From an uncultured Nitrospira sp. (GTDB taxonomy: Bacteria; Nitrospirota; Nitrospiria; Nitrospirales; Nitrospiraceae): a stretch of 64,000 nucleotides of DNA. The DNA lies in the NCBI GenBank assembly GCA_902500785.1, contig CABVRW010000006.1:35278-99277 (forward strand), in the 5' to 3' direction. The notes beneath the pieces were generated by a model, which was given only the letters and a program-made list of their open reading frames with translations, did no database searches and had not been told where the DNA came from. Made by a program: the position numbers and the translations under genes. The stretch's first letter is position 1, and every line of letters begins with the position of its first letter. Positions 16,634-25,818 of the stretch are shown here, piece after piece.

Positions 16634-17403
16634 CTCGGCACCTGTACGAGATCATGCACCCGTTGCCGTTCGGCGATCGCGGCGATCAACTCGGGAACTC
16701 CTTCGCCTGTCACGGCGACCGTACGGAGCACAGGGCTGTGCCATTCGCGCAGATGTCGAAGGGCGGAATCGGCCCCGTCACGGTCGCCTTGGTTCACGAC
16801 CAGGATATCCGCCACTTCTGCCAACCCTGCCTTCATGGCTTGAATGTCGTCGCCGAGCCCAGGCGTCGTCAGGGCGACCACCGTGTGCGCCACCGACACG
16901 ATGTCGATTTCGTTTTGGCCGACGCCGATCGTCTCGATCAGGATGACGTCATAGGCGGCTGCCTCCAAGACCCGCAACGCGTCCCGCGTCGCCCGCGCGA
17001 GTCCGCCCTGTTGCCCGCGTGTCCCCATGCTACGAATGTAAACGCCCGGATCGTCGGCATGATGCTGCATCCTGATACGGTCACCCAGCACAGCCCCTCC
17101 GGTGAGGGGGCTGCTGATATCGACCGCCAGGACGCCGACGGTGTTCCCGAGGCGGCGATAGGCTGTGATGAGGTGATCGATCAGCGTGCTCTTGCCCGAG
17201 CCGGGGTACCCGGTGATGCCGACGACCATGGCTCGTTGTGCGGGTGGTCTCAGCAGTTTCAGCACGGCGGATCCGGCCGGCAGCTGGTTTTCGAGCCACG
17301 TGATCACGCGCGCCACAGTCCGGACATCCCTGGCCATCACCCGCTCGGCCATGGTGACGATGTTCTCCCGTTGTGATGATCGATCGACAGCGGCCTCGCT
17401 CAT
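16630..17403 (-). CDS. meaB: MeaB/ArgK-like GTPase, methylmalonyl-CoA mutase chaperone (short form)
   Basis: 257 residues. The P-loop is GITGYPGSGKST; the switch region is DISSPLTGGAVLGDRIRM (usually DPSSPFTGG), followed by the Mg/switch III region YIRSMGTRGQQGGL and ILIETIGVGQNEIDI. MeaB guards methylmalonyl-CoA mutase against cofactor damage and helps load adenosylcobalamin. Two oddities: it lacks the roughly 60-70 C-terminal residues that form the dimer arm in standard MeaB (about 320 residues), and the guanine-specificity motif NKxD reads NQGD. It lies four genes downstream of the mutase small subunit in the same unit. Confidence 0.87.
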   Translation of the reverse strand: MSEAAVDRSSQRENIVTMAERVMARDVRTVARVITWLENQLPAGSAVLKLLRPPAQRAMVVGITGYPGSGKSTLIDHLITAYRRLGNTVGVLAVDISSPLTGGAVLGDRIRMQHHADDPGVYIRSMGTRGQQGGLARATRDALRVLEAAAYDVILIETIGVGQNEIDIVSVAHTVVALTTPGLGDDIQAMKAGLAEVADILVVNQGDRDGADSALRHLREWHSPVLRTVAVTGEGVPELIAAIAERQRVHDLVQVPR

Positions 17404-17404
17404 G

Positions 17405-18355
17405 TCACCTCTTTTGCGCAGGCACCAGGTTCTGAAGCTGTAAGACCTGCGACAGTCTAGAGTTCAGCGGATGCCGCACCGCCTCGCCGAGCTGTCGCAC
17501 ACAGGCGACTACCAGCAGTTCATCCACCGGCACATTGGCGCCGGAAGCTTTCAGCGCAAAAACCAGATCTTCCGTCGCGACATTGCCGGATGCGCCGGGA
17601 GCAGAGGGACAGCCGCCAAGGCCTCCGGCCGAACAATCGAAGGCCGTGATCCCATAATCCCACCAGGCCGTGAGCGCATTGGCTACAGCCATTCCGTACG
17701 TGTCATGAAAATGAAGCGATAGTCGTGCCAGTTCGACGTGGGGCAGCACAGTATCGAGCAACGCCCGTATGTCCGACGGCGAGGCCGTGCCGATTGTCTC
17801 GCCCAACGAGATATCGTCCACATCGAGATCAAGCAGGCGCTTCATCACGTCTCGAACATGCGCAGGAGCGACCCGACCTTCATAGGGACAACACACCACG
17901 GTGGAGAGGTACGCGCGCACCGCCATCCGATCCCGTTTGGCCGCCGTCACAATCGGTTTGAAGCGAGCGAGTGATCCCAGCACGGTGGCGTTGATGTTCC
18001 GCTGCGTAAAGCTATCCGATGCCGCCGTGAAGACCGCGATCTTGTCGACGGCGGCGGCCCGGGCCCGCTCAAGGCCGCGTTCGTTCGGGACTAAGGCGGA
18101 ATAGATGACTCCTGAAGCCCGCTCGATGGCACGAAAGACTTCATCGGAATCCGCAAGTTGTGGGACGGCAGCGGGGGACACGAACGAGCCCGCTTCAATT
18201 TCCACCACGCCCGTTCGCGACAAGGCATTGATCAAGGCGATCTTGCGCGTGGTCGGAATGAATTCCGGTTCGTGCTGTAGCCCGTCCCGCGGACACACCT
18301 CGGTGATCCGGACGGGCGATTGGCGTCGGCTATGAAGGTCGGCCTGCACCATCAT
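17405..18355 (-). CDS. mvaB: Hydroxymethylglutaryl-CoA lyase
   Basis: 316 residues, usual length. ITEVCPRDGLQHE holds the catalytic Arg and metal-binding Asp; HFHDTYGMAVAN holds the two metal-binding His; GGLGGCPSAPGASGNVATED holds the signature loop with the catalytic Cys. It cleaves HMG-CoA to acetyl-CoA and acetoacetate, the final step of leucine breakdown. The start overlaps the upstream enoyl-CoA hydratase gene by 26 bases; GGAG lies 10 bases before the first of two adjacent ATGs. Its presence with the carboxylase beta subunit and hydratase defines a leucine pathway here. Confidence 0.92.
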   Translation of the reverse strand: MMVQADLHSRRQSPVRITEVCPRDGLQHEPEFIPTTRKIALINALSRTGVVEIEAGSFVSPAAVPQLADSDEVFRAIERASGVIYSALVPNERGLERARAAAVDKIAVFTAASDSFTQRNINATVLGSLARFKPIVTAAKRDRMAVRAYLSTVVCCPYEGRVAPAHVRDVMKRLLDLDVDDISLGETIGTASPSDIRALLDTVLPHVELARLSLHFHDTYGMAVANALTAWWDYGITAFDCSAGGLGGCPSAPGASGNVATEDLVFALKASGANVPVDELLVVACVRQLGEAVRHPLNSRLSQVLQLQNLVPAQKR

Positions 18356-19157
18356 GTGCCTTCAACTCCTGTGGCGTGGCCCAAGACGGCAACCGCTTTT
18401 CCACAAACGCTCGAAGTCCTTCATCGGCCTCCGGCGCGCAACGAGCGCCGGCGTTGGCTGCTGCACACATCGCCCAGTGATCCGCCTCGGGCATGGGGAG
18501 GAGCCTGCGAAGCAAGGCCTTGCTTTCTCTGGCGGCGCGAGGAGCCAAGCGCATGATCGCCTCGATGAGTTCCGTGATGCGGTCGTCAAGATCGCTCTGG
18601 GGAACGACGTCATGGACGAGGCCGAACCGGTGCGCTACCGATGCGCAGAATGTTTCGCCGGTCAGAGAAAATCGGCGAAGAAATGATTCGCCGGCCTTGC
18701 GCAGGAGAACGGGCGCGATGACTGCCGGAATCAAACCGAGCCTGGCTTCGCTGAGGGAAAACGTCGCATCCTCCGCCGCGACGACGATGTCGCAGACCGC
18801 CATCAGTCCGAGTCCGCCTCCGAAGGCAGGCCCTTGTACCCGGGCAATGACCGGGCAGGGACATTCGTCGATCGCGCGAAACATGCGGATGAGACGTTGA
18901 GCATCATCGCGTGCCTGTGATTCCGAGATCGGTGACGCGGACTCCATCCACTGAATGTCGGCGCCGGCGCAGAAGACAGGCCCGGCCCCGATGAGCACTA
19001 CTCCTCGCAAGGAGGACGCTTGCGCCAACTGCTCGAACGCTTCGGTGAGTTCTCCCATCATTCGGCCATCGAAGGCGTTGCGCCGTTCAGGCCGATTGAG
19101 GGTGACGCGGGCCATACTACCGTCTGATTCACGTTCGACTGTCGTCAAGCGGCCCAT
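18330..19157 (-). CDS. Enoyl-CoA hydratase family, probably methylglutaconyl-CoA hydratase
   Basis: 275 residues from the ATG at 19157, which has AAGGAG seven bases upstream; a longer frame to 19187 only overlaps the previous gene. The crotonase fold is shown by LNRPERRNAF, FCAGADIQWM (oxyanion loop), VQGPAFGGGLGLMAVCD and FSLSEARLGLIPAVI. In the first catalytic loop, GGGLGL replaces the usual GGGxE; the second has SEARLG, retaining a Glu as in AUH-type methylglutaconyl-CoA hydratases. Position between the carboxylase beta subunit and HMG-CoA lyase supports hydration of 3-methylglutaconyl-CoA to HMG-CoA. Confidence 0.87.
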   Translation of the reverse strand: MGRLTTVERESDGSMARVTLNRPERRNAFDGRMMGELTEAFEQLAQASSLRGVVLIGAGPVFCAGADIQWMESASPISESQARDDAQRLIRMFRAIDECPCPVIARVQGPAFGGGLGLMAVCDIVVAAEDATFSLSEARLGLIPAVIAPVLLRKAGESFLRRFSLTGETFCASVAHRFGLVHDVVPQSDLDDRITELIEAIMRLAPRAARESKALLRRLLPMPEADHWAMCAAANAGARCAPEADEGLRAFVEKRLPSWATPQELKAHDGAGRPS

Positions 19158-19183
19158 TCGTAACTCCTTCCGTTGCGTCGTCT

Positions 19184-20788
19184 TCACATCCGAAATACCG
19201 GCGCGTGAGTTTCTTTCGTCGGGCTAGACGCGGCGACATCCAGGCAGAGACCCAAGACCTTGCGCGTCTCCAGGGGGTCCAGTATGCCGTCGTCCCAGAG
19301 ACGCGCGCTGCTGAAATAGGGGCTACCCTCTTGTTCATATTGCTGCAGGGTCGACTCGGTGATTCGCCGCTGTTCTTCATCCGACAGCCGGCTCTTTTCA
19401 CGCGCCCGCTGTTGTTGCTTCACCGTCACCAGTACCTGCGCGGCCTGTTGCGCACCCATCACCGAAATCCGTGCGCTCGGCCAGCAGAACAGGAACCGGG
19501 GACCATAGCCGCGCCCACACATGGCGTAGTTGCCGGCTCCATGGGAGGCGCCGATCAGAATCGTGAACTTGGAGACCTCGGCCGTCGCGACGGCCTGCAC
19601 CATCTTGGCGCCGTCCTTGATGATGCCCTTGGTCTCGTACTCTTTCCCCACCATGAACCCGGTGATGTTTTGCAGAAACACGAGCGGAATACGACGTTGC
19701 GCGCAGAGCTGGACAAAATGCGCGCCCTTGAGCGCGCAGTCGGAGAGCAGCACCCCATTGTTGGCCACGATTCCCACCAGGTGACCCATCCAATGAGCGA
19801 AGCCACAGACCAGCGTGGCACCGTACCGGGCCTTGAATTCTTGGAAGCGGCTTCCGTCCACGAGCCGCGCAATCACCTCCCGGACTTCCCACTTCCGGCG
19901 GGGATTGTCGGGAATGATTCCATAGAGTTCTTCGGCCGGATACAGAGGCGCGTCGATCTTTTCTCGACGCAGTCTGAGAGGCCGTCGCCCCAAGGTGGTG
20001 ATGATCGATCGGCAGATGTCCAACGCTTCCCGATCGTCCTCCGCCAGATGATCGCTGACGCCGGACAGCCGAGTGTGAAGATCGGCGCCGCCCAGTTCAT
20101 CGGCCGTCACCTCCTCGCCGGTGGCAGCCTTGACCAATGGCGGCCCGGCCAGATAGATGGTCCCGGTGCCTCTCACGATGATGTTCTCATCACACAGGGC
20201 CGGCACATAGGCGCCGCCGGCCGTACACATGCCCATGACCACGGCGATTTGCGCGATGCCGGCTGCGGACATGCGCGCCTGGTTGTAAAAGATGCGGCCG
20301 AAATGCTCCTTGTCCGCAAAGACGTCGGCCTGCATCGGCAGAAAAATGCCGCCGGAATCCACGAGGTAGATCGCCGGCAGCCGGTTCTCCAGCGCGATCT
20401 CCTGCGCCCGGAGATGCTTCTTGATGGTCATGGGGAAGTACGTCCCTCCTTTGACCGTGGCATCGTTGGCCGCGATGACACAGAAGCGTCCGGACACAGA
20501 ACCGATACCCGTGATCAATCCCGCGGACGGAACCTGATTGTCATACAGCCCATAGGCGGCGAGGGGGCTCAGTTCGAGCCAGGGAGAGTCTCGATCGAGC
20601 AGCGCGGCAATACGTTCGCGCGCCGCCATCTTTCCGCGTTTCTTGTGGAGCGCGACGGCATCGGCCGGCCCGCCTGCCTGCACCAGGGCCAGGTGCTTCG
20701 TGAGATCGGCCATCAGATTGTCATACTGGGCATGGGCTCGGCGAAAGTCTTCCGATGTCTGCACGACTGCGGTCTTCAATACGCGCAT
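19184..20788 (-). CDS. mccB: Methylcrotonyl-CoA carboxylase beta (carboxyltransferase) subunit
   Basis: 534 residues, the length of MCC beta. Family stretches: [51 protein letters not shown] and, in the second half, [19 protein letters not shown] and [19 protein letters not shown]. These fit methylcrotonyl-CoA carboxylase better than propionyl-CoA carboxylase. It moves CO2 from carboxybiotin to 3-methylcrotonyl-CoA, and it cannot work alone. The biotin carboxylase/carrier subunit, normally adjacent, is absent from this run and from the window. Either a shared subunit is encoded elsewhere or the step is lost. The hydratase follows directly. Confidence 0.88.
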   Translation of the reverse strand: MRVLKTAVVQTSEDFRRAHAQYDNLMADLTKHLALVQAGGPADAVALHKKRGKMAARERIAALLDRDSPWLELSPLAAYGLYDNQVPSAGLITGIGSVSGRFCVIAANDATVKGGTYFPMTIKKHLRAQEIALENRLPAIYLVDSGGIFLPMQADVFADKEHFGRIFYNQARMSAAGIAQIAVVMGMCTAGGAYVPALCDENIIVRGTGTIYLAGPPLVKAATGEEVTADELGGADLHTRLSGVSDHLAEDDREALDICRSIITTLGRRPLRLRREKIDAPLYPAEELYGIIPDNPRRKWEVREVIARLVDGSRFQEFKARYGATLVCGFAHWMGHLVGIVANNGVLLSDCALKGAHFVQLCAQRRIPLVFLQNITGFMVGKEYETKGIIKDGAKMVQAVATAEVSKFTILIGASHGAGNYAMCGRGYGPRFLFCWPSARISVMGAQQAAQVLVTVKQQQRAREKSRLSDEEQRRITESTLQQYEQEGSPYFSSARLWDDGILDPLETRKVLGLCLDVAASSPTKETHAPVFRM

Positions 20789-20801
20789 GTCGAGAATCCT
20801 C

Positions 20802-21209
20802 TCAACGCTCGATCTGAAGTCCCTTCACGAACGTGACGATGTCTTGCATCGGCGTGGCCGGCCGAAACCACATCTGCACACCGGCGGCTTTCAATCGCGG
20901 CACGTCATCATCGGGAATAATTCCGCCGCCGAACAGCGTCACGTCTCCTGCGCCCCGTTCCTTCAATAGTTCGAGCACGCGGGGAAGCAGGGAGTTATGG
21001 GCGCCGGAATGAAGGCTGAGCCCGATGGCCTGTACGTCTTCCTGGATTGCGGTGGCCACGATCTGTTCCGGCGTGTGATGCAGCCCGGTATAAATGATCT
21101 CCACTCCTGCATCACGCAGCGCCCGGACGACGAGCTTCACGCCCCGGTCATGTCCATCCAATCCCACCTTGCCGATCAATACGCGCAATGGTGTCGTCGC
21201 TACGGCCAT
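20802..21209 (-). CDS. mcmB: Methylmalonyl-CoA mutase small subunit (cobalamin-binding domain)
   Basis: 135 residues. The B12-binding motif GLDGHDRG supplies the lower axial His (DxHxxG); further family stretches are [16 protein letters not shown] and [19 protein letters not shown]. It carries adenosylcobalamin for the large subunit, so the mutase is a two-protein enzyme as in many archaea and some bacteria. The ATG at 21209 has AGAGGTGAC upstream; a longer frame to 21332 runs into the preceding gene and has no family similarity. It overlaps the metallo-hydrolase gene by 10 bases. Confidence 0.92.
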   Translation of the reverse strand: MAVATTPLRVLIGKVGLDGHDRGVKLVVRALRDAGVEIIYTGLHHTPEQIVATAIQEDVQAIGLSLHSGAHNSLLPRVLELLKERGAGDVTLFGGGIIPDDDVPRLKAAGVQMWFRPATPMQDIVTFVKGLQIER

Positions 21210-22048
21210 ACTGTCACCTCTTCCAGAACATACCGTCCGTCGGTGTCTTTCCTGACATGACCGGCCTGGATCAGCGGATCGTGTTCGAACAGCAGGAGCC
21301 AATCTTCCTCGAAGGCTCGATCCAGCACCCATCGCTTGGTGTCGAGGGTCCGTACGGGATCGAGGTCGTACCCCATGATGTAGGGCAGCGGCAGATGCGA
21401 GACCGTTGGAATGAGATCACCCAGGAAGAAGGCGGTTCGGCCTTCCGACTCCACCTTGACGCTTTGGTGGAAGCGCGTATGTCCGGCCGTGACCACCGTG
21501 GTGACTCCCGGCAGGAGTTCCGTGTCGCCCCGCAGAAATTCCCATTGATTCAGTTGCGCGACCGGTGTGAAATTGTCCCGTCGGTAACTGGCCTTCGTTC
21601 GTTCATTCGCCATGAGGGCGTCCTCGTATTCTCCCTGTTGGACATAGTAGGTCGCGTTGGGAAAGGCGGCCCGCAGCGTGCCGTTTCCGTTCATCACCGT
21701 ATTGCCCCCGGCATGGTCGAAGTGCAGATGGGTGTTGATTACCAGATGGATGTCTTCGGGAGCCAACCCATGGCGCCGTAACGAGTCGCGTAAAGACGGA
21801 GTCCGTTCGACCGCAAACATCGATTGAAACTTCGCATTTTCCTTATCACCCAGCCCCGTATCGACCAGTACGTTCTTGCCGTGCGCTTGGATCACGAGAC
21901 AATTCAGGTTGAGTGGGATGCGATTCAACTCATCCGCCGGACAGCATTTCTGCCACAGCGCTTTTGGCACCACCCCGAACATGGCCCCTCCGTCCAACCG
22001 AAACCGGCCGTCTGTCACCGGAAATATTTCAAAGGCTCCGAGCTTCAT
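21200..22048 (-). CDS. Metallo-beta-lactamase-fold hydrolase
   Basis: 282 residues. The metal motif is NTHLHFDHAGG, with further ligands in AGHTRFHQS and FLGDLIP, and a C-terminal FEHDP. Overall this resembles the lactonase/thioesterase-like branch of the superfamily. The ATG at 22048 has GGAG eight bases upstream. It sits between the two mutase subunit genes, overlapping the small one by 10 bases, which suggests a role tied to the mutase or to acyl-CoA quality control; no known mutase system needs such an enzyme, so this is inference. It could equally be a general lactonase. Confidence 0.8.
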   Translation of the reverse strand: MKLGAFEIFPVTDGRFRLDGGAMFGVVPKALWQKCCPADELNRIPLNLNCLVIQAHGKNVLVDTGLGDKENAKFQSMFAVERTPSLRDSLRRHGLAPEDIHLVINTHLHFDHAGGNTVMNGNGTLRAAFPNATYYVQQGEYEDALMANERTKASYRRDNFTPVAQLNQWEFLRGDTELLPGVTTVVTAGHTRFHQSVKVESEGRTAFFLGDLIPTVSHLPLPYIMGYDLDPVRTLDTKRWVLDRAFEEDWLLLFEHDPLIQAGHVRKDTDGRYVLEEVTVWP

Positions 22049-22120
22049 GGTCGCTGCTCCATCCACACCCTTCTCAGGGCGGGTATCATGGGAGTCCTGT
22101 GGCGCCTGGTTGCCGTCCCT

Positions 22121-23719
22121 TCACAGCACCACCGGTTCGTGATAGGTCCCGTATACTTCCTTCAGCGCGGCGCAAATCTCGCCCAATGTCGCCTTGGCCT
22201 TCACGGCCTCCATCAGCGCAGGCATGAGGCTCTGATGACAGGCCGCCATCGCTTGCAGTTCCTCCAGTGAGCCGGCCATTTTGAACGGGTCACGTGATTT
22301 CCTGAGATCGGACAAGCGCGCGACCTGTTCCTGTTCCACTTCCGGTCCGATCTTCAAAATGGGGATGGATCGACGCTCCGGCTCCATGTGATCGGTCACG
22401 CCGACGATGTGTCGCTCTTGCTGTTCGATCTCGTGCTGGTAACGTTGCGAGGCATCCAGGATCTCCCGTTGTGGGAACCCGCTCTCGATCGCCTTCACCA
22501 TTCCACCCATCCCGTCCAGTCTCCGGAAATAGTCTCTCGCTTCTTCCTCTAATCGATTGGTCAGGCTCTCGACGAAGTACGAGCCACCCAAGGGATCAAC
22601 GCTGTTGACCGTTTCGCTCTCGGAGGCGATGATCTGTTGTGTCCGCAGGGCGAGCGTCACGGCTTCTTCTGTGGGCAGGGCCAGGGTTTCGTCCATCGAG
22701 TTGGTGTGGAGCGATTGCGTGCCTCCCAGCACGGCGGCCAGGGCCTGGAGCGTGGTCCGCACCACGTTGTTCATCGGCTGTTGGGCGGTGAGGGAGCAGC
22801 CGGCCGTCTGGGCGTGACAGCGGAGCTGGAGGGAGCGAGGATTCTTGGGATGGTAACGCCGCTCCATTTCGCGGGCCCACAACCGTCTGGCTGCGCGGAA
22901 CTTGGCGATCTCTTCAAAAAAATCATTGTGCACGTTGAAGAAGAAGGAGAGCTGAGGGGCGAAGGTATCCACGTCGAGTCCGGCCTTCACCGCCGCGTCC
23001 ACGTAGGTCACGCCGTTGTAGAGCGTAAAAGCGAGTTCCTGGACCGCCGTCGAGCCTGCCTCTCGAATGTGATAGCCGCTGATGCTGATCGGATGCCACT
23101 TCGGAACATGGGCCGCACAATAGGCGATGGTGTCGACGATCAGCGCGATGTGCGGTTCAGGAGGAAACAGCCACTCCTTCTGCGCGATATACTCTTTCAA
23201 GATATCATTCTGAATCGTGCCGCCCAGGTGGTGAAGCGGAATGCCTCGCTTCTCCGCGACAGCCAGGTACATCGCGAAGATCACGGCGGCCGGTCCGTTG
23301 ATCGTCATCGAGGTCGTGACCTGATCGAGCGGGATGCCGTCGAACAGTCGCTCCATGTCGGCGAGCGACGAGATGGCCACGCCGCAGTAGCCGACTTCGC
23401 CTCTCGCTCTCGGATCATCCGAATCGAGACCCATCAAGGTGGGGAGGTCGAACGCGACGCTGAGGCCGGTCTGGCCCTGTGCCAAGAGGTACTTGAATCG
23501 TTGATTGGTATCGTCCGCGGAGCCGAAGCCGGCGAATTGCCGCATGGTCCAGAGTCGGCTGCGGTACATGGTCGGGTAAATGCCGCGTGTGTAAGGAAAT
23601 GCGCCCGGTCGGCCGAGGTCCTGTTCGGGACTCCAGCCGGTGAGGTGGTCGGAGGTGTAGACCTGATCGATCTCCAGACCGGAGAGGGACGTATACCGAT
23701 TTTTCCGCTCCTTCATCAT
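22121..23719 (-). CDS. mcmA: Methylmalonyl-CoA mutase large (catalytic) subunit
   Basis: 532 residues. The TIM-barrel domain shows [66 protein letters not shown] and [20 protein letters not shown], all standard for acyl-CoA mutases of this class. It rearranges methylmalonyl-CoA to succinyl-CoA, linking propionyl-CoA to the TCA cycle; an isobutyryl-CoA mutase activity cannot be excluded. The cobalamin domain is a separate gene (20802-21209). No methylmalonyl-CoA epimerase is evident nearby. Separated from the next gene by 72 bases, a larger gap than most in this run. Confidence 0.92.
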   Translation of the reverse strand: MMKERKNRYTSLSGLEIDQVYTSDHLTGWSPEQDLGRPGAFPYTRGIYPTMYRSRLWTMRQFAGFGSADDTNQRFKYLLAQGQTGLSVAFDLPTLMGLDSDDPRARGEVGYCGVAISSLADMERLFDGIPLDQVTTSMTINGPAAVIFAMYLAVAEKRGIPLHHLGGTIQNDILKEYIAQKEWLFPPEPHIALIVDTIAYCAAHVPKWHPISISGYHIREAGSTAVQELAFTLYNGVTYVDAAVKAGLDVDTFAPQLSFFFNVHNDFFEEIAKFRAARRLWAREMERRYHPKNPRSLQLRCHAQTAGCSLTAQQPMNNVVRTTLQALAAVLGGTQSLHTNSMDETLALPTEEAVTLALRTQQIIASESETVNSVDPLGGSYFVESLTNRLEEEARDYFRRLDGMGGMVKAIESGFPQREILDASQRYQHEIEQQERHIVGVTDHMEPERRSIPILKIGPEVEQEQVARLSDLRKSRDPFKMAGSLEELQAMAACHQSLMPALMEAVKAKATLGEICAALKEVYGTYHEPVVL

Positions 23720-23741
23720 GCTGGTCCTTCGCGCGGTCGCG

Positions 23742-24623
23742 TCACGTCACATGCAGGGCCTCGTTTTCGTACAGATAGAATCCACGCCCGCTTTTTCTGC
23801 CGAGCCGACCGGCCTCGACGTATTGGCGCAGCAGGGGGCAGGGGCGGAACTTAGGGTCGTCAAGATCCTGATGGAGGACCTCGCAGATTGCGAGCACCGT
23901 GTCGAGACCGATGCGATCGGCCAAGGCCAACGGTCCCATCGGAACGTTGGTGCCTTCCACCATGGCCAAATCGATGGCGTCGACCGTCGCCACCTCGGCT
24001 TCCAGCGCAAAAATCGCTTCATTGATCATGGGCATCAGCACCCGATTGACGATGAACCCGGGGGAGTCCTGACAGATCACGGGGGTTTTGCCGGTTCGAC
24101 GGACGAGGGCCAGCGCAAGGTGCATGGTGTCTTCAGAGGTCCCGGCTGCGCGTACGACTTCGACGAGCCGCATGATCGGGACGGGATTCATGAAATGAAT
24201 CCCGACGACACGATCCGGGCGAGCGGACGCCAGCCCCAAACCGGTGATCGAAATCGACGACGTATTGCTGGCCAGCAGCGTCGGCGGTGGGCAAATGTGT
24301 CCGAGTTGCGTGAACAGCTCTCGTTTCATCTCGCGGTTCTCCGGTATGGCCTCGATGACCACTTGAGCTTCCCGCAGGTGCTTCACCTGCTTCAGCGGCT
24401 GGATCCGCGCCATCGCCGATCCGGCCTGATCTCCTCGCAGGGCACCTTTTTCCACCGCCTTCATCACGCCTTGCCAGATGTGTCTGGTGGCTGCCTCCAA
24501 GGCTTCTTCCGACGCATCCACCAACAGCACATTCCAGCCTGCTACGGCCAGTACGTGCGCAATGCCTTGTCCCATCTGTCCTGCGCCCACAACCCCGATG
24601 GTCTGAACGTCGTCGATCGTCAT
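23742..24623 (-). CDS. 3-Hydroxyacyl-CoA (3-hydroxybutyryl-CoA type) dehydrogenase
   Basis: 293 residues, the single-domain-pair form. The NAD-binding motif is [13 protein letters not shown]; then [25 protein letters not shown], the catalytic His in [15 protein letters not shown], and [19 protein letters not shown]. It oxidises an L-3-hydroxyacyl-CoA to the 3-ketoacyl-CoA. Next to a thiolase it likely serves 2-methyl-3-hydroxybutyryl-CoA (isoleucine) or hydroxybutyryl-CoA. The start codon follows the thiolase stop after four bases. A longer paralog with a duplicated C-terminal domain is at 36591. Confidence 0.92.
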   Translation of the reverse strand: MTIDDVQTIGVVGAGQMGQGIAHVLAVAGWNVLLVDASEEALEAATRHIWQGVMKAVEKGALRGDQAGSAMARIQPLKQVKHLREAQVVIEAIPENREMKRELFTQLGHICPPPTLLASNTSSISITGLGLASARPDRVVGIHFMNPVPIMRLVEVVRAAGTSEDTMHLALALVRRTGKTPVICQDSPGFIVNRVLMPMINEAIFALEAEVATVDAIDLAMVEGTNVPMGPLALADRIGLDTVLAICEVLHQDLDDPKFRPCPLLRQYVEAGRLGRKSGRGFYLYENEALHVT

Positions 24624-24627
24624 GGAG

Positions 24628-25818
24628 TTATGATGACCGTTCCACCAGCAGCGCGAGTGCTTCCCCGCCTCCGATGCACAGGCCGACCAATCCGCGATGG
24701 GCGTCGCGCGCTTCCATGGCAGAGAGCAGGGTCGTCAGAATCCTTGCCCCGGTTGCGCCGATGGGATGGCCGAGCGCCACGGCGCCGCCGTTGACATTGA
24801 CCTTCTTGGCATCCAATCCAAGCTCACGGTTGATGGCCAGCGAAACGGCGGAGAAGGCTTCGTTGATCTCAAACAGATCGATGTCGCCGATGGATAGGCC
24901 TGTCTGTTTTAGCAGCCGCCGGATCGCCTCGATCGGCGCCATGGTGAACCATTCCGGCGCGAGCGCAGCGCCCGCATATCCCACGATACGCGCCAGCGGC
25001 GCGAGCCCAAGCCGGCCGGCTTCCTCCTCTGCCATGATGACCAATGCCGCAGCGCCGTCGTTGCAGGACGGTGAGTTTCCCACCGTCAAGACTCCATCGT
25101 CCTGAAAGACGGGTGTGAGGTGTCGCAACTTCGCCAGATCCACCCGATTCGGTTCTTCATCGTCGGCGACCATGACCGCCGGTCCCTTCTTCTGCGGCAC
25201 TTCGACCGGAACGATTTCCCGCCTGAACCTGCCGGTCGCCATTGCGTCGCGCGCGCGGCTATAACTTTCCAAGGCGAAGTCGTCTACGTCTTGTCTCGAT
25301 ACTCGATACTTGGCGGCGCAGAGTTCTCCGGCGTTCCCCATATGGAACTGATTGTAGACATCCCATAGTCCGTCCTTGATCAAGCTGTCTGTCAGCTCAC
25401 CGTGCCCCAGTCGGTAACCCTGTCGGGCTTTCTCCAGCAGAAACGGAGCGCGGGTCATGTTCTCCATGCCACCGGCCACCATCACCCGTGCTTCTCCTAG
25501 CGCGATGGCCCTGGCTGCCATCATCACGGTCTGCAAGCTGGACCCGCACACTTTGTTGACGGTCACGGCACCGACCGAATGGGGTAGTCCGGCTCCGAGT
25601 GCTGCTTGTCTGGCCGGAGCTTGGCCGAGCCCTGCGGTGAGCACGCATCCCATCAGCACCTCGTCGACCTGGTTGCCCGGTAATCGGATGCGGTGCAAGG
25701 CTTCTGCGATGGCGAGGCTGCCGAGCTTCGTTGCTGGAACCGAACTGAAAACTCCGTTGAAGCTACCCATCGGCGTCCGGACCGCACTCACGATGACGGA
25801 TTGATGCGTGACGGTCAC
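24628..25818 (-). CDS. Thiolase (acetyl-CoA acetyltransferase family)
   Basis: 396 residues if translation starts at the GTG at 25818. That codon overlaps the E2 stop as GTGA and has GGGAG eight bases upstream; the in-frame ATG at 25833 is the alternative. Active-site Cys in VNKVCGSSLQTV, His in GHPIGATGAR and second Cys in GLCIGGGEA are intact. It cleaves 3-ketoacyl-CoA with CoA, here probably 2-methylacetoacetyl-CoA to propionyl-CoA and acetyl-CoA, which would link isoleucine breakdown to the propionyl-CoA genes downstream. Tight coupling to the dehydrogenase complex genes supports a branched-chain role. Confidence 0.92.
   Translation of the reverse strand: MTVTHQSVIVSAVRTPMGSFNGVFSSVPATKLGSLAIAEALHRIRLPGNQVDEVLMGCVLTAGLGQAPARQAALGAGLPHSVGAVTVNKVCGSSLQTVMMAARAIALGEARVMVAGGMENMTRAPFLLEKARQGYRLGHGELTDSLIKDGLWDVYNQFHMGNAGELCAAKYRVSRQDVDDFALESYSRARDAMATGRFRREIVPVEVPQKKGPAVMVADDEEPNRVDLAKLRHLTPVFQDDGVLTVGNSPSCNDGAAALVIMAEEEAGRLGLAPLARIVGYAGAALAPEWFTMAPIEAIRRLLKQTGLSIGDIDLFEINEAFSAVSLAINRELGLDAKKVNVNGGAVALGHPIGATGARILTTLLSAMEARDAHRGLVGLCIGGGEALALLVERSS

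Noticed and set aside
19205-20836. 543-residue plus-strand frame opposite mccB
   Set aside because: Longer than the real gene but without any domain; mccB on the minus strand has all family motifs.
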